Assembly (NCBI GenBank): GCA_022749755.1
Contig: CM040450.1
Coordinates: 14,203,634-14,267,633, forward strand
Length of the DNA: 64,000 nucleotides
Reading direction: 5' to 3'
Source: Azadirachta indica
Lineage: Eukaryota > Streptophyta > Magnoliopsida > Sapindales > Meliaceae
In this document: piece after piece, positions 12,970-24,940 of the stretch
How the letters are laid out: each line of letters starts with the position of its first letter
How positions within the stretch are numbered: position 1 is the stretch's first letter
Notes under the pieces: model-generated
Database searches by the model: none
Told to the model about the DNA's origin: nothing
What the model saw: only the letters and a program-made list of their open reading frames with translations
Position numbers and translations under genes: made by a program

Positions 12970-13830
12970 GAAAATCGATCAAGACACCAGAGGTATTGTA
13001 AACTTTAGGCATACAGCTCGTCACGATTTTATTTTCGGACTTTTTAACCCAAAACACATCCACTAAGAGTTGGAGCATACTAATTTATGTACCCAACATT
13101 TTTCCTGTATTTTATCGATGTAGGATTCGCCTAAAGTGTGTAAAGCCTATCACAATTTTGTTTTCGGGGCTTTTTAAGCCAAAGTGTGTTTGCCAATATA
13201 GGATTCAATTAGGGTGTCATATACACCCCTCTTTAGGAACTTAGCATCCATGTTGAGGTTCGCTAATGCGAGATTTAACTAGGGTGTCACATACACTCCC
13301 CTTAGGGGCTCAGCATCCTTACTAAGGTTTGCTGCTCAACCATTAGAAATATTGTCCGCTTATACACCACCTCCTTAGGGACTTAGTGTCCTTGCTGAGG
13401 TTTGCCTATGTGAAATTTGACTAGGGTGGCACATACACTCTCTTTAGAAACTTAGTGTTTGCTAAGATTCACCGCCTAATTACTAGAGATATTGTCTGTT
13501 TTGGGCACATAACCCGTCATAATTTAGTTTTTGGGCTTTTTAAGGCAAAACGCATTTGTCGATGTAAAATTCAATTCAGGTGTCACACACCCATATTTAG
13601 GGACTCAGTATCCTTGTTAAGGTTTGCCGCCTAACTGATTAGAGATATTATCCGTTTCAGGCACACAACCGGTCACAGTTTTATTTTTGGGCTTTTCAAG
13701 CCAAAACTCATCTACTGAGGGTTAAAACATGCTAACTTATATATCCAATATCTCTCATATGCTTTGTCGATGTGGATTTATCTAAGGTGTCACACCTATG
13801 TTCTTGATAAACTTTTTGTAATTTTTACAA
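12970..13830. repeat. Nested or tandem LTR-derived repeat fragments
   Basis: The same sequence family recurs at about 13003-13140, 13145-13263, 13264-13400, 13400-13480, 13485-13620 and 13640-13800. Each copy has the core words cgtcacgg/attttattttcggac, ttttaagccaaaac, actgagggttggagcatgct, tatacccaacatctctc and ggtgtcacatacac. The copies are degenerate and partly overlapping. The same family at 14711-15048 sits next to a primer-binding-site-like sequence, which identifies it as LTR material. Confidence 0.75.
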
Positions 13831-14710
13831 TTAGTTGAACCTTTTCAGTACAAGCAAATAACTACCATGCATTCTTATGACCCGCACATCTATGACCTTC
13901 ACATGTATTTATCCTTTCTTCACTATGTAATTGCCATACATTTCCCAAAAATTCAAACAAAAACATGCACTTCCACTAGGAGATCCATATTCAGTGTCTA
14001 CTTTTGCTGGGTTTGCTAGGTGAGTTCTCTTGGTAATACAAGTAATCAATATTAGAATTCACACAATAAGGTCATGCCAATTCATCTAAGCATGCATTTC
14101 ATATATTACCTAAACCAAGCTGAGAACTACATGTATGATCTTCATTCCTTCCTTGAACATGCATAATGATGACTGAGTGATTGATTAATTATATTTTACC
14201 AAAAATCTTTCTCAATATACATCAAAATGATATAAACAGCATTATCCTATACCTGTTTCCTCTGCCTCACTTTTTTGTTTCACTTGGCAGAAATTTTCCT
14301 TGGTGTTGCTGGCCAAGTTCTTCAATTATGTCCCAACTGTCTATAGAAACCACACCAAATAACCACACTCTTCATGTTAACCACAGTAGATTCACCAATC
14401 TCCCATTTCCTAGTTAGCCTATGTCTGCCAACTTTCATTTGTATAAGTGGTGGCTTCATCACTCCTTACATTTTAAAGTTCAGGCCAAAAAGGTTCATCA
14501 AGAATATGAGTGATTCTTGGACCATGTGTTCTTAAATTAGACTCTTGAGTTAAAAACTGATGAACATAGTCAACAGTTGGGATCCTTATATAATTATAGA
14601 ATTTTAGTAGTTTAAGAAGATAAATAAAAGGATAACATGTCACATCTAATAAAGCATAATTAAAGTATGCAGAAAATTTAACGAAATAATGATTCTTTGA
14701 TGTGATATGA
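13831..14710. other. Intergenic, no gene seen
   Basis: Moderately AT-rich sequence between two groups of LTR fragments. The ORFs at 14181-14417 (+) and 14473-14718 (-) have no recognisable domains and no supporting context. Confidence 0.45.
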
Positions 14711-15048
14711 TGTAACAACCTAGCACATTAGAGATATTATCAGTTTTACGTATACAGTCTCTTACAATTTTGTTCTTAAACTTTTCAACCCAAAACCTAT
14801 CTACTGAGGGTTGGAGCATGTTAATCTATATACCCAACATCTCTTAAGAGGATATACAAAGTAGCTTTGATACCAACTGTAGTAGTCCAACTTACTAGAG
14901 ATATTGTTCGCTTTGGACAAATAGTCCATCACGGTTTTATTTTCGGACTTTCAACCCAAAATACATTTACTAAAGGTTGAAGCATGTTGATTTATATACC
15001 CAACATCTCTCTCGTATATTACTGATATGAGATTTGTCTAACGTGTCA
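14711..15048 (-). mobile_element. Compact LTR element remnant (two LTR-like copies around a primer-binding site)
   Basis: Two copies of the LTR family flank a very short spacer: 14711-about 14850 and 14878-15048. The second begins TGTAGTAGTCC and ends GTGTCA on the plus strand. Between them, 14864-14875 (gctttgatacca) is the reverse complement of TGGTATCAAAGC. That is one mismatch from TGGTATCAGAGC, the initiator-tRNA-Met primer-binding site of many plant LTR retrotransposons. Its position two bases from the second LTR is right for a minus-strand element. No internal coding region remains. It could be a TRIM-like element or a deleted larger element. Confidence 0.65.
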
Positions 15049-15396
15049 CGTATGAATTATTAGAGAATCTGCTGAAGTAGACAGGCTGCAATTACAGATA
15101 GGCAGCAATCAAAAGGTTTATCACTGTCCACGAAAAAGTACCTAGGTAGCTTCAATTTATGAATCTTGATTCTAGATGCCAGCAAAATGCGATATACAAA
15201 ACAGAAAACGAATCTGATTTTCTGAAAAATGATTGGTGGCTTTGGCTGTGAGAAAACAGGATACATATTATCAAGGGTTATAAATTTCGAGTGCAGAGGG
15301 AAATCAATGGAAATGAGCAAGTTGAACTACAACAAATATAAAGAAAATTGTATTAGAATTATAATAGTTTGTATGTTCAGTTTTGTTCAAGAGATT
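15049..15396. other. Possible minus-strand gene relic, unrecognised
   Basis: A minus-strand ORF (15060-15320, 86 codons) lies just before the duplicated relic at 15397-15790 and may belong to the same dead gene. I do not recognise its product and it has no clear start or splice sites. Confidence 0.25.
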
Positions 15397-15790
15397 GTGC
15401 ATTTCTCACTTACTCCTATCTCTTCTTTAACTTCTCTAATTGTAGCTATATAAATATCCTCAATCTGTGGATGGTTATATTTCAGTTTATCAAATGTTCT
15501 TGTGGAAAGGTATACCTTAAAGCATCATAATCAAAAGCTTGGGATGAAACTTGAGACATTATCTGTGAAGCAGCTAGAAGAGTCAGGCTACCATTAAAAG
15601 CTCAGTCATTTAGAGTTGGAGGTGTCTGAAGTATGTATCGAAGCTCATTGTTGGTGTATATTATTTTCTTTGAATCACACATGACACAAGCCTGACATGA
15701 AGCAAAAATGGCTCTTAGTTTTTTCGGACAGACTGGCACTAAACGATATATAAGATATATACCTCAGACATCTTTGTATTAGTTTGCAGG
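15397..15790 (-). pseudogene. Duplicated coding relic, unknown family (copy 1)
   Basis: This ~390-bp block is repeated at 28388-28778 with roughly one difference in 12-15 bases by eye. On the minus strand both copies read a protein-like frame (for example SDSKKMIYTNNELRYTLQ in copy 2, then SQAFDYDALRYTFPQEHLIN). Two TGA codons are shared by both copies, so the frame was already broken before the duplication or the stops are intronic. I cannot name the family. Confidence 0.55.
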
Positions 15791-15867
15791 CGTATCAACT
15801 TCTAATGAATTTTGATTTTTGAAGAACCCTTGAAGGATTATGTTCCAGCTGTGCAAACAGTAAAGCT

Positions 15868-16050
15868 GAATTAGGTTTTAACCTTGGTTAATGCACAGAG
15901 ACTGACTTTACTGATTTATAGAGAACACATAATTACATCTTAAAGTTATTATTCTTTCTTTTGAGGTCAGGCTGAAACGATTGAAATGTGAAAAAGTTGA
16001 TAATAATGATAAGTCATCATTAGTAGCTTCCTATTTCCCCTTCCTCCTCA
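15868..16050 (+). repeat. Duplicated block: start of the GMC 5' flank (copy 2, left piece)
   Basis: This matches 3262-3450, with shared words ccttggttaatgcacagaga, actgatttatagag, cgattgaaatgtg and agtcatcattagtag. The match stops near 16050 and the next part of copy 1 (from about 3470) is found only at about 24955. About 8.9 kb of unrelated sequence therefore separates the two halves of this copy. Confidence 0.8.
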
Positions 16051-17200
16051 CAATCTGTGTATTTATTAATAGCAGAATTTTCTTACTGTGTTTCAAAGCA
16101 AGCAACTATAGCAGAGAGGGACAATGAGCACCAGTGTTAACTGGCTGAAACTATTAAGTTGAAGGAGATAAATCTGTATAATTCTTTGGAGGCTATGGTC
16201 TCTCACTCAAAAGAAAATTTAGCTTAGAGTAGCATTTCTGTTGCACAGCCTTGGCCCCATGTTCTTCAACTAAAATGGGTTTTCTGATGGAGTTGAAGGC
16301 AGAGAGTGATGAGGCAACACAGAAATTTAAGACAATTGTGATCTTAATGAAGGAAGAGATTCTGCATTTTTAGGAACTAAAAACACAGGACATCTTCGGA
16401 TAGCTTTTCACAAATTTGCAAAATGACAAGCACGTCTAGCAAATAGAATTGCTGACGCCTGGCGAAGTCTCCTTCCCAAGCTTGGAGCTTGTTCCTCTTA
16501 ATAAACAAAACCTAACTGCTAAGCAAAGGTTCTTATTTGATATGTTACACCTTGGACTTTAACTATCAGGAGTTAAACCCTGCTATCCTGGTTCTGTACA
16601 GATTGTTATTAATTTCCATGTTTTACCTTTTGCAAAAATTTGTGAGTCTGGAAAAGGAAGCTGCAATCACCCTCTACTGTGTTAGCTGTTGGAAAAAGTT
16701 GAATCAATTATACAAGTCTTCATTATTTACAGCGCTATCATGATATAAATTCAATCTCTCTTGAATTAGATTGTTGGATAAGGAGTACAAAAAAAATTTT
16801 ATTTGATTCTGGGTATGCATATAATTACTGTGTTTCTGTTTTAATTTTTTAAAAGCACCACACTAACAAGCGCTTTCCTTCTCACATTTGGTTATAGAGA
16901 TAAAACGACAATCTATCTTATCCTATTCGTATTTTAATTGCGACCATTTCACAAACACTTCGCTTTTTTTAATTCCTCTCTCTTTTGAAGAACCTTGAAG
17001 GCTATCACCCATGGCCTTTGCCGTAAAACTAATACACCCCGCACGTGCCGGTTCACACGTGCAGCTATCTTCCCGGCTTGCTGTTCATCGCTCTGTAGTA
17101 TCATTCATATTCAATGACAGGAAGAACAGCAAATATCGATCTTCAACGTTTTCAATTATACACAAACTGAAACGCAGTGCAAAATGCATATAACATGCCA
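16051..17200. other. Degenerate sequence, no intact gene
   Basis: About 16100-16760 has coding-like composition but many stops; it may be an old gene or element fragment. A 60-codon ORF at 17011-17193 (+), starting MAFAVKLIHPARAGSH, could be a transit-peptide-like 5' exon cut off by the following AT-rich DNA, but nothing downstream supports it. Confidence 0.35.
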
Positions 17201-18360
17201 ACTAAAACGAATTTAACAATAATGTTATTAGGATTGGTGAAAATTCTACAATACTAATACTTCACGCGTATTGACCTTTAAATTTAAAATTAAAATATGT
17301 ATCATTCATTATATCTATATAATAGTAATTAACTTGTTCAATAGATAAGATGTAAAATTAATATATTATTTAAGATAAAGATTATTTTCTTTTTGTAATA
17401 TATTAAAATTATTTTTTATAATTATTTTTTAGAAATATATTTGAAATACAAATTTATATATTAAATTGAAATTCAATGTTAAACAAAGTGTTATGCATAG
17501 GAAGAACAATTTATTTAAAAATATTAATTTAAATATTATCAAAATACATAGTCTTTCTTTATTTTTCTAAAAAATTATTAATAATAGAATAAATTATTGT
17601 AGATCAAAAAATAATATTACAAATAAGACACATCTCATCTATTACTTAAGATAATTGTATTTATATGAATTAATGAAAAACATATGTTAATTTGAAGATG
17701 TAAATGTTATTGTAATAGTTGAAAATAAATAGTATAATAAAATAACTGTATAACTAGTATCACATTAAAAAAAAAATTACAATATCTTAAAACCTATAAA
17801 TTATGAGTGAAAAAAGCATACATATGATGTATAAAAATAAACAAGAAATTTGAAAAAGCATAATTAAGAAAAATAAAATATAAATTAATCTAATTTTATA
17901 AAATCGATGTTAATTGTGACGAATACAAAATTTAAGAAATCTTAATCATATATAATAAAATTTCAATATGACATAACAAGAATGATATTATTAAATTACT
18001 AACATTTACTGTTTGTAAAGTGATACTTTATCTAAAATCATGCAATTAAAAAAGAAAAGAAAAGAACAAGAAAAAATTGATTAATATACATGTAAAATAA
18101 AATTATTAAATAATTTTAATAAATTAAAAATATCAACAATCATTTTTTATACCTTTGGTAAAGCATAACTATATATGTAGAAACAAACATATATTTATGT
18201 GTTATGTATACTTTATTTATATTATATAATAATAATAATAATAATTTAAAACTATATAAAATTTTGAAATAATTTTTATAATTTTACAATCATTTTATTT
18301 TTTATACAACTTTTTCATTCTAATTTAATTCTCTATATTAAGATTACAAGTAGAATGTTC
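17201..18360. other. Extremely AT-rich spacer
   Basis: Very AT-rich sequence with no ORF of interest. It leads into the tandem array at 18361. Confidence 0.5.
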
Positions 18361-19770
18361 ATTCACAATCTTTATGTTATATTTATAGTCTTTTTATTCC
18401 ATATATAACTATAATATTGTTATTTATTAATTTATGTTCATTTACATTTAACTCATTATAATTATATTTTTTATATTGTATTTATGAAATTGATGTCCAT
18501 TTTTACTTTTTTATGTTGGCTTATTATTTTTTGTTTTTGATTTTTGACTTTTACAAGTATTTTATTTTATATACATGTTATATGTTATAATTTTACATAT
18601 TATGTAAAGATTACAAATTTTGTATAGATTTATAACTTTTACACCACACTTACAATTCTTTTGTTTTGTTTACAATTATATTATTGTCATTTGACAATTT
18701 GATGTTAATGTACATTTATTTCAATACACTTATATTTTTTATATTAATTTATAAAACTAGTGTTTATTTTTATTCTTTTATATTGATTTATATTTTATTT
18801 TTAACTTTTACTACTGTTTTATTTTACATACAAGTTATACGTTATAATTTAATCTTTTATATAAATATTACAAATTTTATGTGTATCTATAACTTTTATG
18901 TGACAAATATATTTTTTTTATTTTGTTTACAATAATCATGTTGTCATTTAACTTGATATTAGTTTACATGTATTTTTGTACCTTTATTTTTTTTATATTG
19001 AATTTATGAAATTAATATTTATTTTTACTTTTTTATGTAGGCTTATATTTTATTTTTAATTTTTCAAATATTATATTTTACATATAAATAATACATTATA
19101 ACTTACTCTTTTAAGTGAAGATTACAAATTTTACGTGAATCTATAATTTTTATATCACAATTATAATTCTTTTGTTTTGTTTAAATTATTCTATTGTCAT
19201 TTGACAATTTGATGTTAATTTACATGTATTTCATTATATTTACATTTTTATGTTAAATTTATAAAATTAATGTTTATTTTTACGCTTTTATGTTGGCTTT
19301 ATTTTTTAATTTTAACATTTATAAGTGTTATGGTTTACTTACAAGTTTTATATCAAGATAATAAGTTTAATATTGATTTATATGTTTTATGTTATATTTA
19401 TAATTTTTTATTTTATATACAAATTTAACATTGTCATTTATTATTTTAATGTTAACTTACATTTGTTTCATCATATTTACATGTTTTATGTTAAATTTAT
19501 TAAATCAATATTCATTTTTATTCTTTGGTGTTAATTTATTATTTTTAATTTTGATTTTAACCTTTACAATTGTATTTATTTTGATTTTAACCTTTACAAT
19601 TGTTATATTCTGGATATATGTTTTATATTGAAATTTAATTTTTTATATTAAGATAATAAGTTTAATATGGATTTACACGTTTTATGTTATATTTATAATT
19701 TTTTTTGTTTGCACACAAATATTATATTATTATTTATTCCTTTGATGTTAATTTTTATTTGTTGTACAAA
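18361..19770 (+). repeat. AT-rich tandem array, period about 255 bp, about five to six degenerate units
   Basis: An anchor word attgtcatttgacaatttga or a close variant, followed by gatgttaatttacatgtatt, recurs at about 18416, 18683, 18940, 19193, 19430 and 19728. The spacings are 267, 257, 253, 237 and 298 bp. Between anchors each unit repeats the same order of words: aaattaatgtttatttttac, ttttatgttggctta, a tacaagttat-type segment, and attacaaattttatgtg. Units are diverged and strongly T-rich on the plus strand. The short ORFs here are composition artefacts. Confidence 0.75.
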
Positions 19771-20382
19771 ATATAATTAATTAAAATTTAAACAAGTAAA
19801 ATATAATTGCTTTCCATAAAACTAGAATTAATTATAGGTAACGGTTTATAATTTGAATAAAATTCGAATTATTTAGAGAGGTTTTAGATTCTAAATAAAA
19901 TTAGAATTAATTACAGGCTGAGATTTAGATAAACACATAATAAAACTTTTTTTGTTTACGTAATTACCAAAAAAAGATTAGATAAACACAAAATATAGAA
20001 TTTGTTATCCTTTATTATACTTAACCGATAAAATTGTATTCACCCGGTAAATTATAATAATTTAATTAATTTATATTAATTATTATAAACCGTAGATTTA
20101 ATCTAACAGTTTCAATAATCTCCATTATTAATAGTGAAATTTTTATCCCGGTATGATAGAATAACCCTATTATTAGTCTTATTTCAAAAATCAATAACTA
20201 GAAAAATGTCACAAATAGATGAAATAAACAAAACGTTGGTATTATCCACGATTTATCAAGTAGATATTATTACAAGTATAAACACAAATAATAATTAAAC
20301 ATAAAATTTACTTAGGTACACCATTACTCTGATTACTAGATATGATCCCCAAATAAAATGTATGTAAATGAAAGATCACAGA

Positions 20383-21273
20383 TAGGGATAGCAAAAATCT
20401 CTGTAGGGGTAAAGGCCCATGGGAGTTCGATCCGTTCAGATTAGGGATCGAGTAAGGCTTTTCAGAAAAATCAGGGATTAAGGATTGAGTTTGGAGACAA
20501 TATTGTCCCCGAATCGAAAGTGGGTTGGGGATGAGGATGTTCCTTTTTCCGCGACCTGTCCTCGATTCCCCGAAATAAAGTTCAAAATTATTTTGTAAAA
20601 TTATAGTTATATCCATCTTATTTAATAAATAACTATGCATTTCATATTCCTCAATTTTATCAATTAAGTTCTTAGAAAAAGTTCATACTTTTTTAAATTA
20701 ATCAATTAGGTCCTTTACATAATATTATTATATTTTTTTAAAATTCCAAATTCTTAATAATATATATATTAAAAAAATAAATATATATTTTGCACATTTT
20801 ATTTGATTAAAATATATGTTAAAATAAAAATATCTTTTAAAATTAGGAAAAAGTTAGAAGACAAACAACTAATCAATTAGTTTTTTGTGTAGGCATTGGT
20901 AAAAAAAAAAAATCACCTCTTTAATAATGTCTTCATAATCATTAATATTAAATATTTTTCATTTACATATTTTATTAACCAAGCATGAGTGGTTTAATGG
21001 TAAGTAATATGCCAGTTTTGCTTGAAGTCCTTGATTTAAATCCTTATAATAGCAACAATTTTCTTTATTTTTGGGGTTAGAGTTGGGGTCAAGGGCCTGT
21101 GGGGATCCCCGGCCCAAATCGAGACATCCCCGACCCATTCCCGAATTTAAAAAATTGGCATTCTCGAATTAAAAAAATTGGGGATGGGTCAAGGATAAGG
21201 ATGGTCATGCCCAATCGAGGTCAAGATTAGAGAAGGGGATCCCCTATCTATCACCGACCCATTGCCAACCCTA
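20383..21273. mobile_element. Non-autonomous hAT-like element inserted in the foldback arm
   Basis: Terminal sequences are TAGGGATAGCAA on the left and, as reverse complement, TAGGGTTGGCAA on the right. They are flanked by 8-bp candidate target duplications ATCACAGA (20375-20382) and ATCACACT (21274-21281), six of eight identical. The foldback arm continues on both sides of this element and its partner arm has no such sequence, so this is an insertion. Both ends are rich in GGGGAT/ATCCCC words (20410-20580 and 21070-21260), as in many plant hAT MITEs. No transposase ORF is present. Confidence 0.7.
20983..21044 (+). other. tRNA-like sequence (degenerate tRNA-Gly type)
   Basis: The stretch begins gcatgagtggtttaatggta, close to the 5' half of plant tRNA-Gly and containing a box A (TGGTTTAATGG). 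It ends with a box-B-like gatttaaatcc about 40 bases on. The acceptor stem does not pair, so it is not a functional tRNA. It may be a tRNA relic or SINE-like fragment caught in the hAT-like element. Confidence 0.35.
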
Positions 21274-24200
21274 ATCACACTACTTAAGACAGATTTTTTA
21301 TGAAACAAAGAAAATTTTATTAATTGTATATGAACATACAACCTCGATGGTCCCTAAGTAAGGTGATCTGATTACATATTTATAGCTAAAATTATTGGAT
21401 TGCAATGCTTTTACAATCCACAAACTTAAAACTTTTCAAATTTGTATGGATAAGAACTGATATGTATCAAACACTTTACTATCTTTAATAAAAACTTTAC
21501 CTAAAAGTAATAAAAGCTAAACCTAAGTCAAAAAGTAATTAAAGAAAAAGGATAAACATTAAAAAAAAATAATGACACTAGGGTCTAAGGTCTCCCATCT
21601 GTTTTTATCCTTGTCCAACAATAGACACGTGTATTTTACCTAACTTGATTAAAATTGTTGGCAAAATTTGAACATTTCGCGTGTCAATTTTTTTTTCTAT
21701 CTTTTGGTACACCTGGCGTTGGTGTCATTTCTTTGACAGTGAAATAAATCTCCATTTTTTGTTATGATCAATTGCAAAACTAGTTTTAGCAGTTTTTTCA
21801 TCTCTTGTTGCAAGTCTTGAGTATTTAAAGTTTCTAGTTTGAATCCATCAAGGAAAACTTGCAATTGCTTCTTATTTTGCTTAAAAAACTAATTGTTTAT
21901 TAGAACATAATCCTTTAGAATGATTACAATAACACCACTGTAAATGTGTGTTAAATAACCATTTTCAAGTAAATGCTATAATTTTTTCCTAACAATCACA
22001 AATTTAAGTATGTGTTGATTAGTCCAATTCTTAAGGTAGAATGATTTGAGTTTCTGCAAACATTCTTCACCAATCAAGAAACTTTATTCAACAAATCCAC
22101 TATTGTACTATAATTCTCTTGCAAGAAATTTTCAAATCTGTAAAGGCAAAACATCATCACACTTTTTTTTAGATTATAGAAGTGCTATAGCATGTGAAGC
22201 GATTAATCCTTCTGTTCAATATGCACAAAGTTTGCTTAACTACAGTTGGTAACTTAGGATATGTTCATGTCTCTTATACCTCAAGTAAGAGTAAATTAAC
22301 CCAACCTTTTCTCACCAGCTCAAAGCATAAACCTGATGAAAAAATTTGTTATAGTATGAATAACTCAATCAGATTATTTGAATAAATCATCATTGTCTTA
22401 ATAACAAGTGATGATTTCTCCAATTCATAATCTTTTAATAAGTCGTTCAAGGTCTTAAAGCGTACAATTTTTTCGGCAACTTACTTTGCAAAATATTTAT
22501 CCGTCATTACCAATCTTTAAACCGTCTAATTTTAAAGATAAGAAGTAGCCTTTTTTCTTCTTTTTCTTCAAGATAGACTTTGTTCTCTTTAAGCCATGCG
22601 AATCTATTCGCTAGCTTATATAAGATTTTTCTCATTTCGAGGTAACCTTCTCCCCTTGCCAATGCAATTGGGTACCAAGATTCCAAGTCTTCCCCATAAT
22701 TATCGACTTTGTTAAGTTACTTTGAAATTATTAGAAAATTCCTTTCGTTCAAATGCCTGATCCAATTTTTCTTTAGCGAATCAATCGATGTTTCTGAAAA
22801 ATTCCTTCATGATTTGTTAGAAATATCCTTTAAAAAATTCCTTCGTGATTCTCTCTTTACAAGTTTTTGGAGGAATCATGAAAGAATTCCTTTGAAACAT
22901 TAGTTGATGTTGCTAAAGAAAAATTAGAACAAGCATTTGAACCAATGGAATTTTCTAATAATTTCAAAGTAACTTATCAAAGTCGCCAATTATGGAAAAA
23001 CTTGGAATCCATACCGAATGACATTGGCAATGGGAAAAGGTTACCTTGAAATGAAACAACTCTTGTATAAGCTAGCAGATAGATTTGCATGGCTTAGAGA
23101 GAACAAAGTCTGCCTTGAAGAAGAAGAGAAGGCTGCTTCTTATCTTCAATATTGGACAGTTCAAAGGTTAGTAATGATAGATAAATATCTTGCAAAGTAA
23201 GTTGCAGAAAAGATTGTACACTTTAAGACCTTAAACGATTTATTAAAAAAATATGGATTGGAGAAATTATCACTTGTTATTAAGATAATGATTATTTATT
23301 CAAATAATCTGATTGAGTTAATCATCCAGTGGCAAGTTTTTTCATCGGGTTTATGCTTTGCGTTGGTCAGGAAAGGTTGGGTTGACTTAAGGTACAAGTG
23401 ATGTTAACACATCTTAAGTTACCCAACGTAATTTAAGCAAGTTTTGCATGTGTTAAACAGAAGGATTAATTGTTTCACGTGCTGTAACACTTCCACAATC
23501 CAAAAAAGTAATGATGTTTTGCCTTTACAGATTTAGAAACTTCTTGTAAGAGAATCATGGTACAATGGTGGATTCGCTGAAGAAAATTTCTTGATTGGCG
23601 AAGAATGTTTGCAGAAACTCAAATCGTTCTATCTTAAGGATTGGACTAATCAACACATACTCAAATTTGTGATAGTTAGGAAAAGAATTTCAGCATTTAC
23701 TTGAAAAAAGTTATTTAACATACATTTACAATAGTCTTATTGTAATAACTCCAAAGGATTATACTTTAATGAACAACCAGTTATTTAAGCAAAATAAGGA
23801 GTAATTGCAAGTTTTCATTAACGGATTCAAATCAAAAAATTTAAATACTCAGGACTTACAGCAAAAGATAAGAGAACTGTTGAAACTGGTTCTGCAACAG
23901 ATCAAGACCACAAATGAAAATTTATTTTACCATCAAAGAAATGACACCAATACTAAAAGCGGAAAAAAACAATTGATACGTGAAGGGTTCAAATTTTGCC
24001 AACAATTTTAATTAGGTTACGCAAAATATATGTGTCAATTGTTGTACAAAGTTAAAGATACATAGGAGACCTCAGACCCTAGTGTCATTATTCCTTTTAA
24101 TGACTGTCCTTTTTCTTTAATTACTTTTTAATTTTTAGGTTTAGTCTTTATTACTTTTAAGTAAAGTTTTTATTAAAGACGGCAAAGCGTATGATACATG

Positions 24201-24530
24201 TCAATTTCTTATCCATACAGATTTGCAACGTTTTAAGTCCGCAAATTTCAAAAACATTGAAGTTTGATAATTTTAGGTATAAATATGTAATTACATGGCT
24301 TAGTCGAGGACCATCAAGGTTTATGTTCATATACAATTAATAAAAAAAATTTTATTTCGCAAGAAATCTATGTTCTTGAGTAGTTGTGATCTACTGTTTA
24401 TTCATTGTGAGTATTTATTTAAAAATCGTATCTAACACTCAAAGCAATTGTGGACTCAGATAAATTTTATATTTAATTATTACTTGTGTTTATATTTTAG
24501 TTATAGACTATACCAATGTTCTGTTTATTT

Positions 24531-24812
24531 TCAAAGCCCGTCCGCGATTCCATTATATTGGTACTTGGTTAATTTTCAAAATATAAAATACTCTTAATTT
24601 CCAGTTTAACCAAAAAGTCGCGGCCCAATTTTTTAATCCTCTCTCACAATTTAGAACGGGCGTCTCTGACTTCTTCTTAAAATAATAATAATAATAATAA
24701 TAAGAGTCAGATTAATACGAGGATGCTCCTCGCATTCAGTAGGACGACAGAAAGATCATTCTCAAAAGTACATTTTGCATATGTAATATAAGGAATCTCT
24801 AACTTCTTAAAA

Positions 24813-24846
<34 letters not shown>

Positions 24847-24940
24847 GTCAGATTAAATACGAGGTTAATCATCATATTCAGTATGACGTCGGTGAGATCA
24901 TTTTGAAAAGTATATTTTGCATATTTAGTATAGGGAATTC
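24531..24940. repeat. TAA-type microsatellites and short direct repeat
   Basis: Two (AAT)n tracts (about 24676-24705 and 24810-24848) each sit next to a copy of a ~100-bp sequence (about 24705-24790 and 24850-24935). Shared words are agtcagattaa, acgaggat/tt, attcagta, gatcatt and ttttgcatat. Confidence 0.65.

Larger units (their letters stand above)
20216..24530. mobile_element. Large inverted-repeat (foldback-type) element, arms about 1.7 kb
   Basis: The sequence reads nearly the same on both strands about a centre near 22842. Left-arm segments 20216-20374 and 21274-22841 pair with the right arm 22842-24530. Examples: 22708-22790 pairs with 22894-22980; 21520-21590 with 24070-24160; 21282-21360 with 24310-24400; 20274-20380 with about 24400-24500; and 20218-20245 with about 24505-24530. 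There is essentially no unique loop. The arms hold only short ORFs (for example 23018-23200) and no transposase was recognised. It is probably a non-autonomous foldback or Mutator-like element. The left arm is interrupted by the hAT-like element at 20383-21273. Confidence 0.85.

Noticed and set aside
18666..19631. Several Phe/Ile/Tyr-rich plus-strand ORFs
   Set aside because: They arise from T-rich tandem repeat composition and have no family resemblance.
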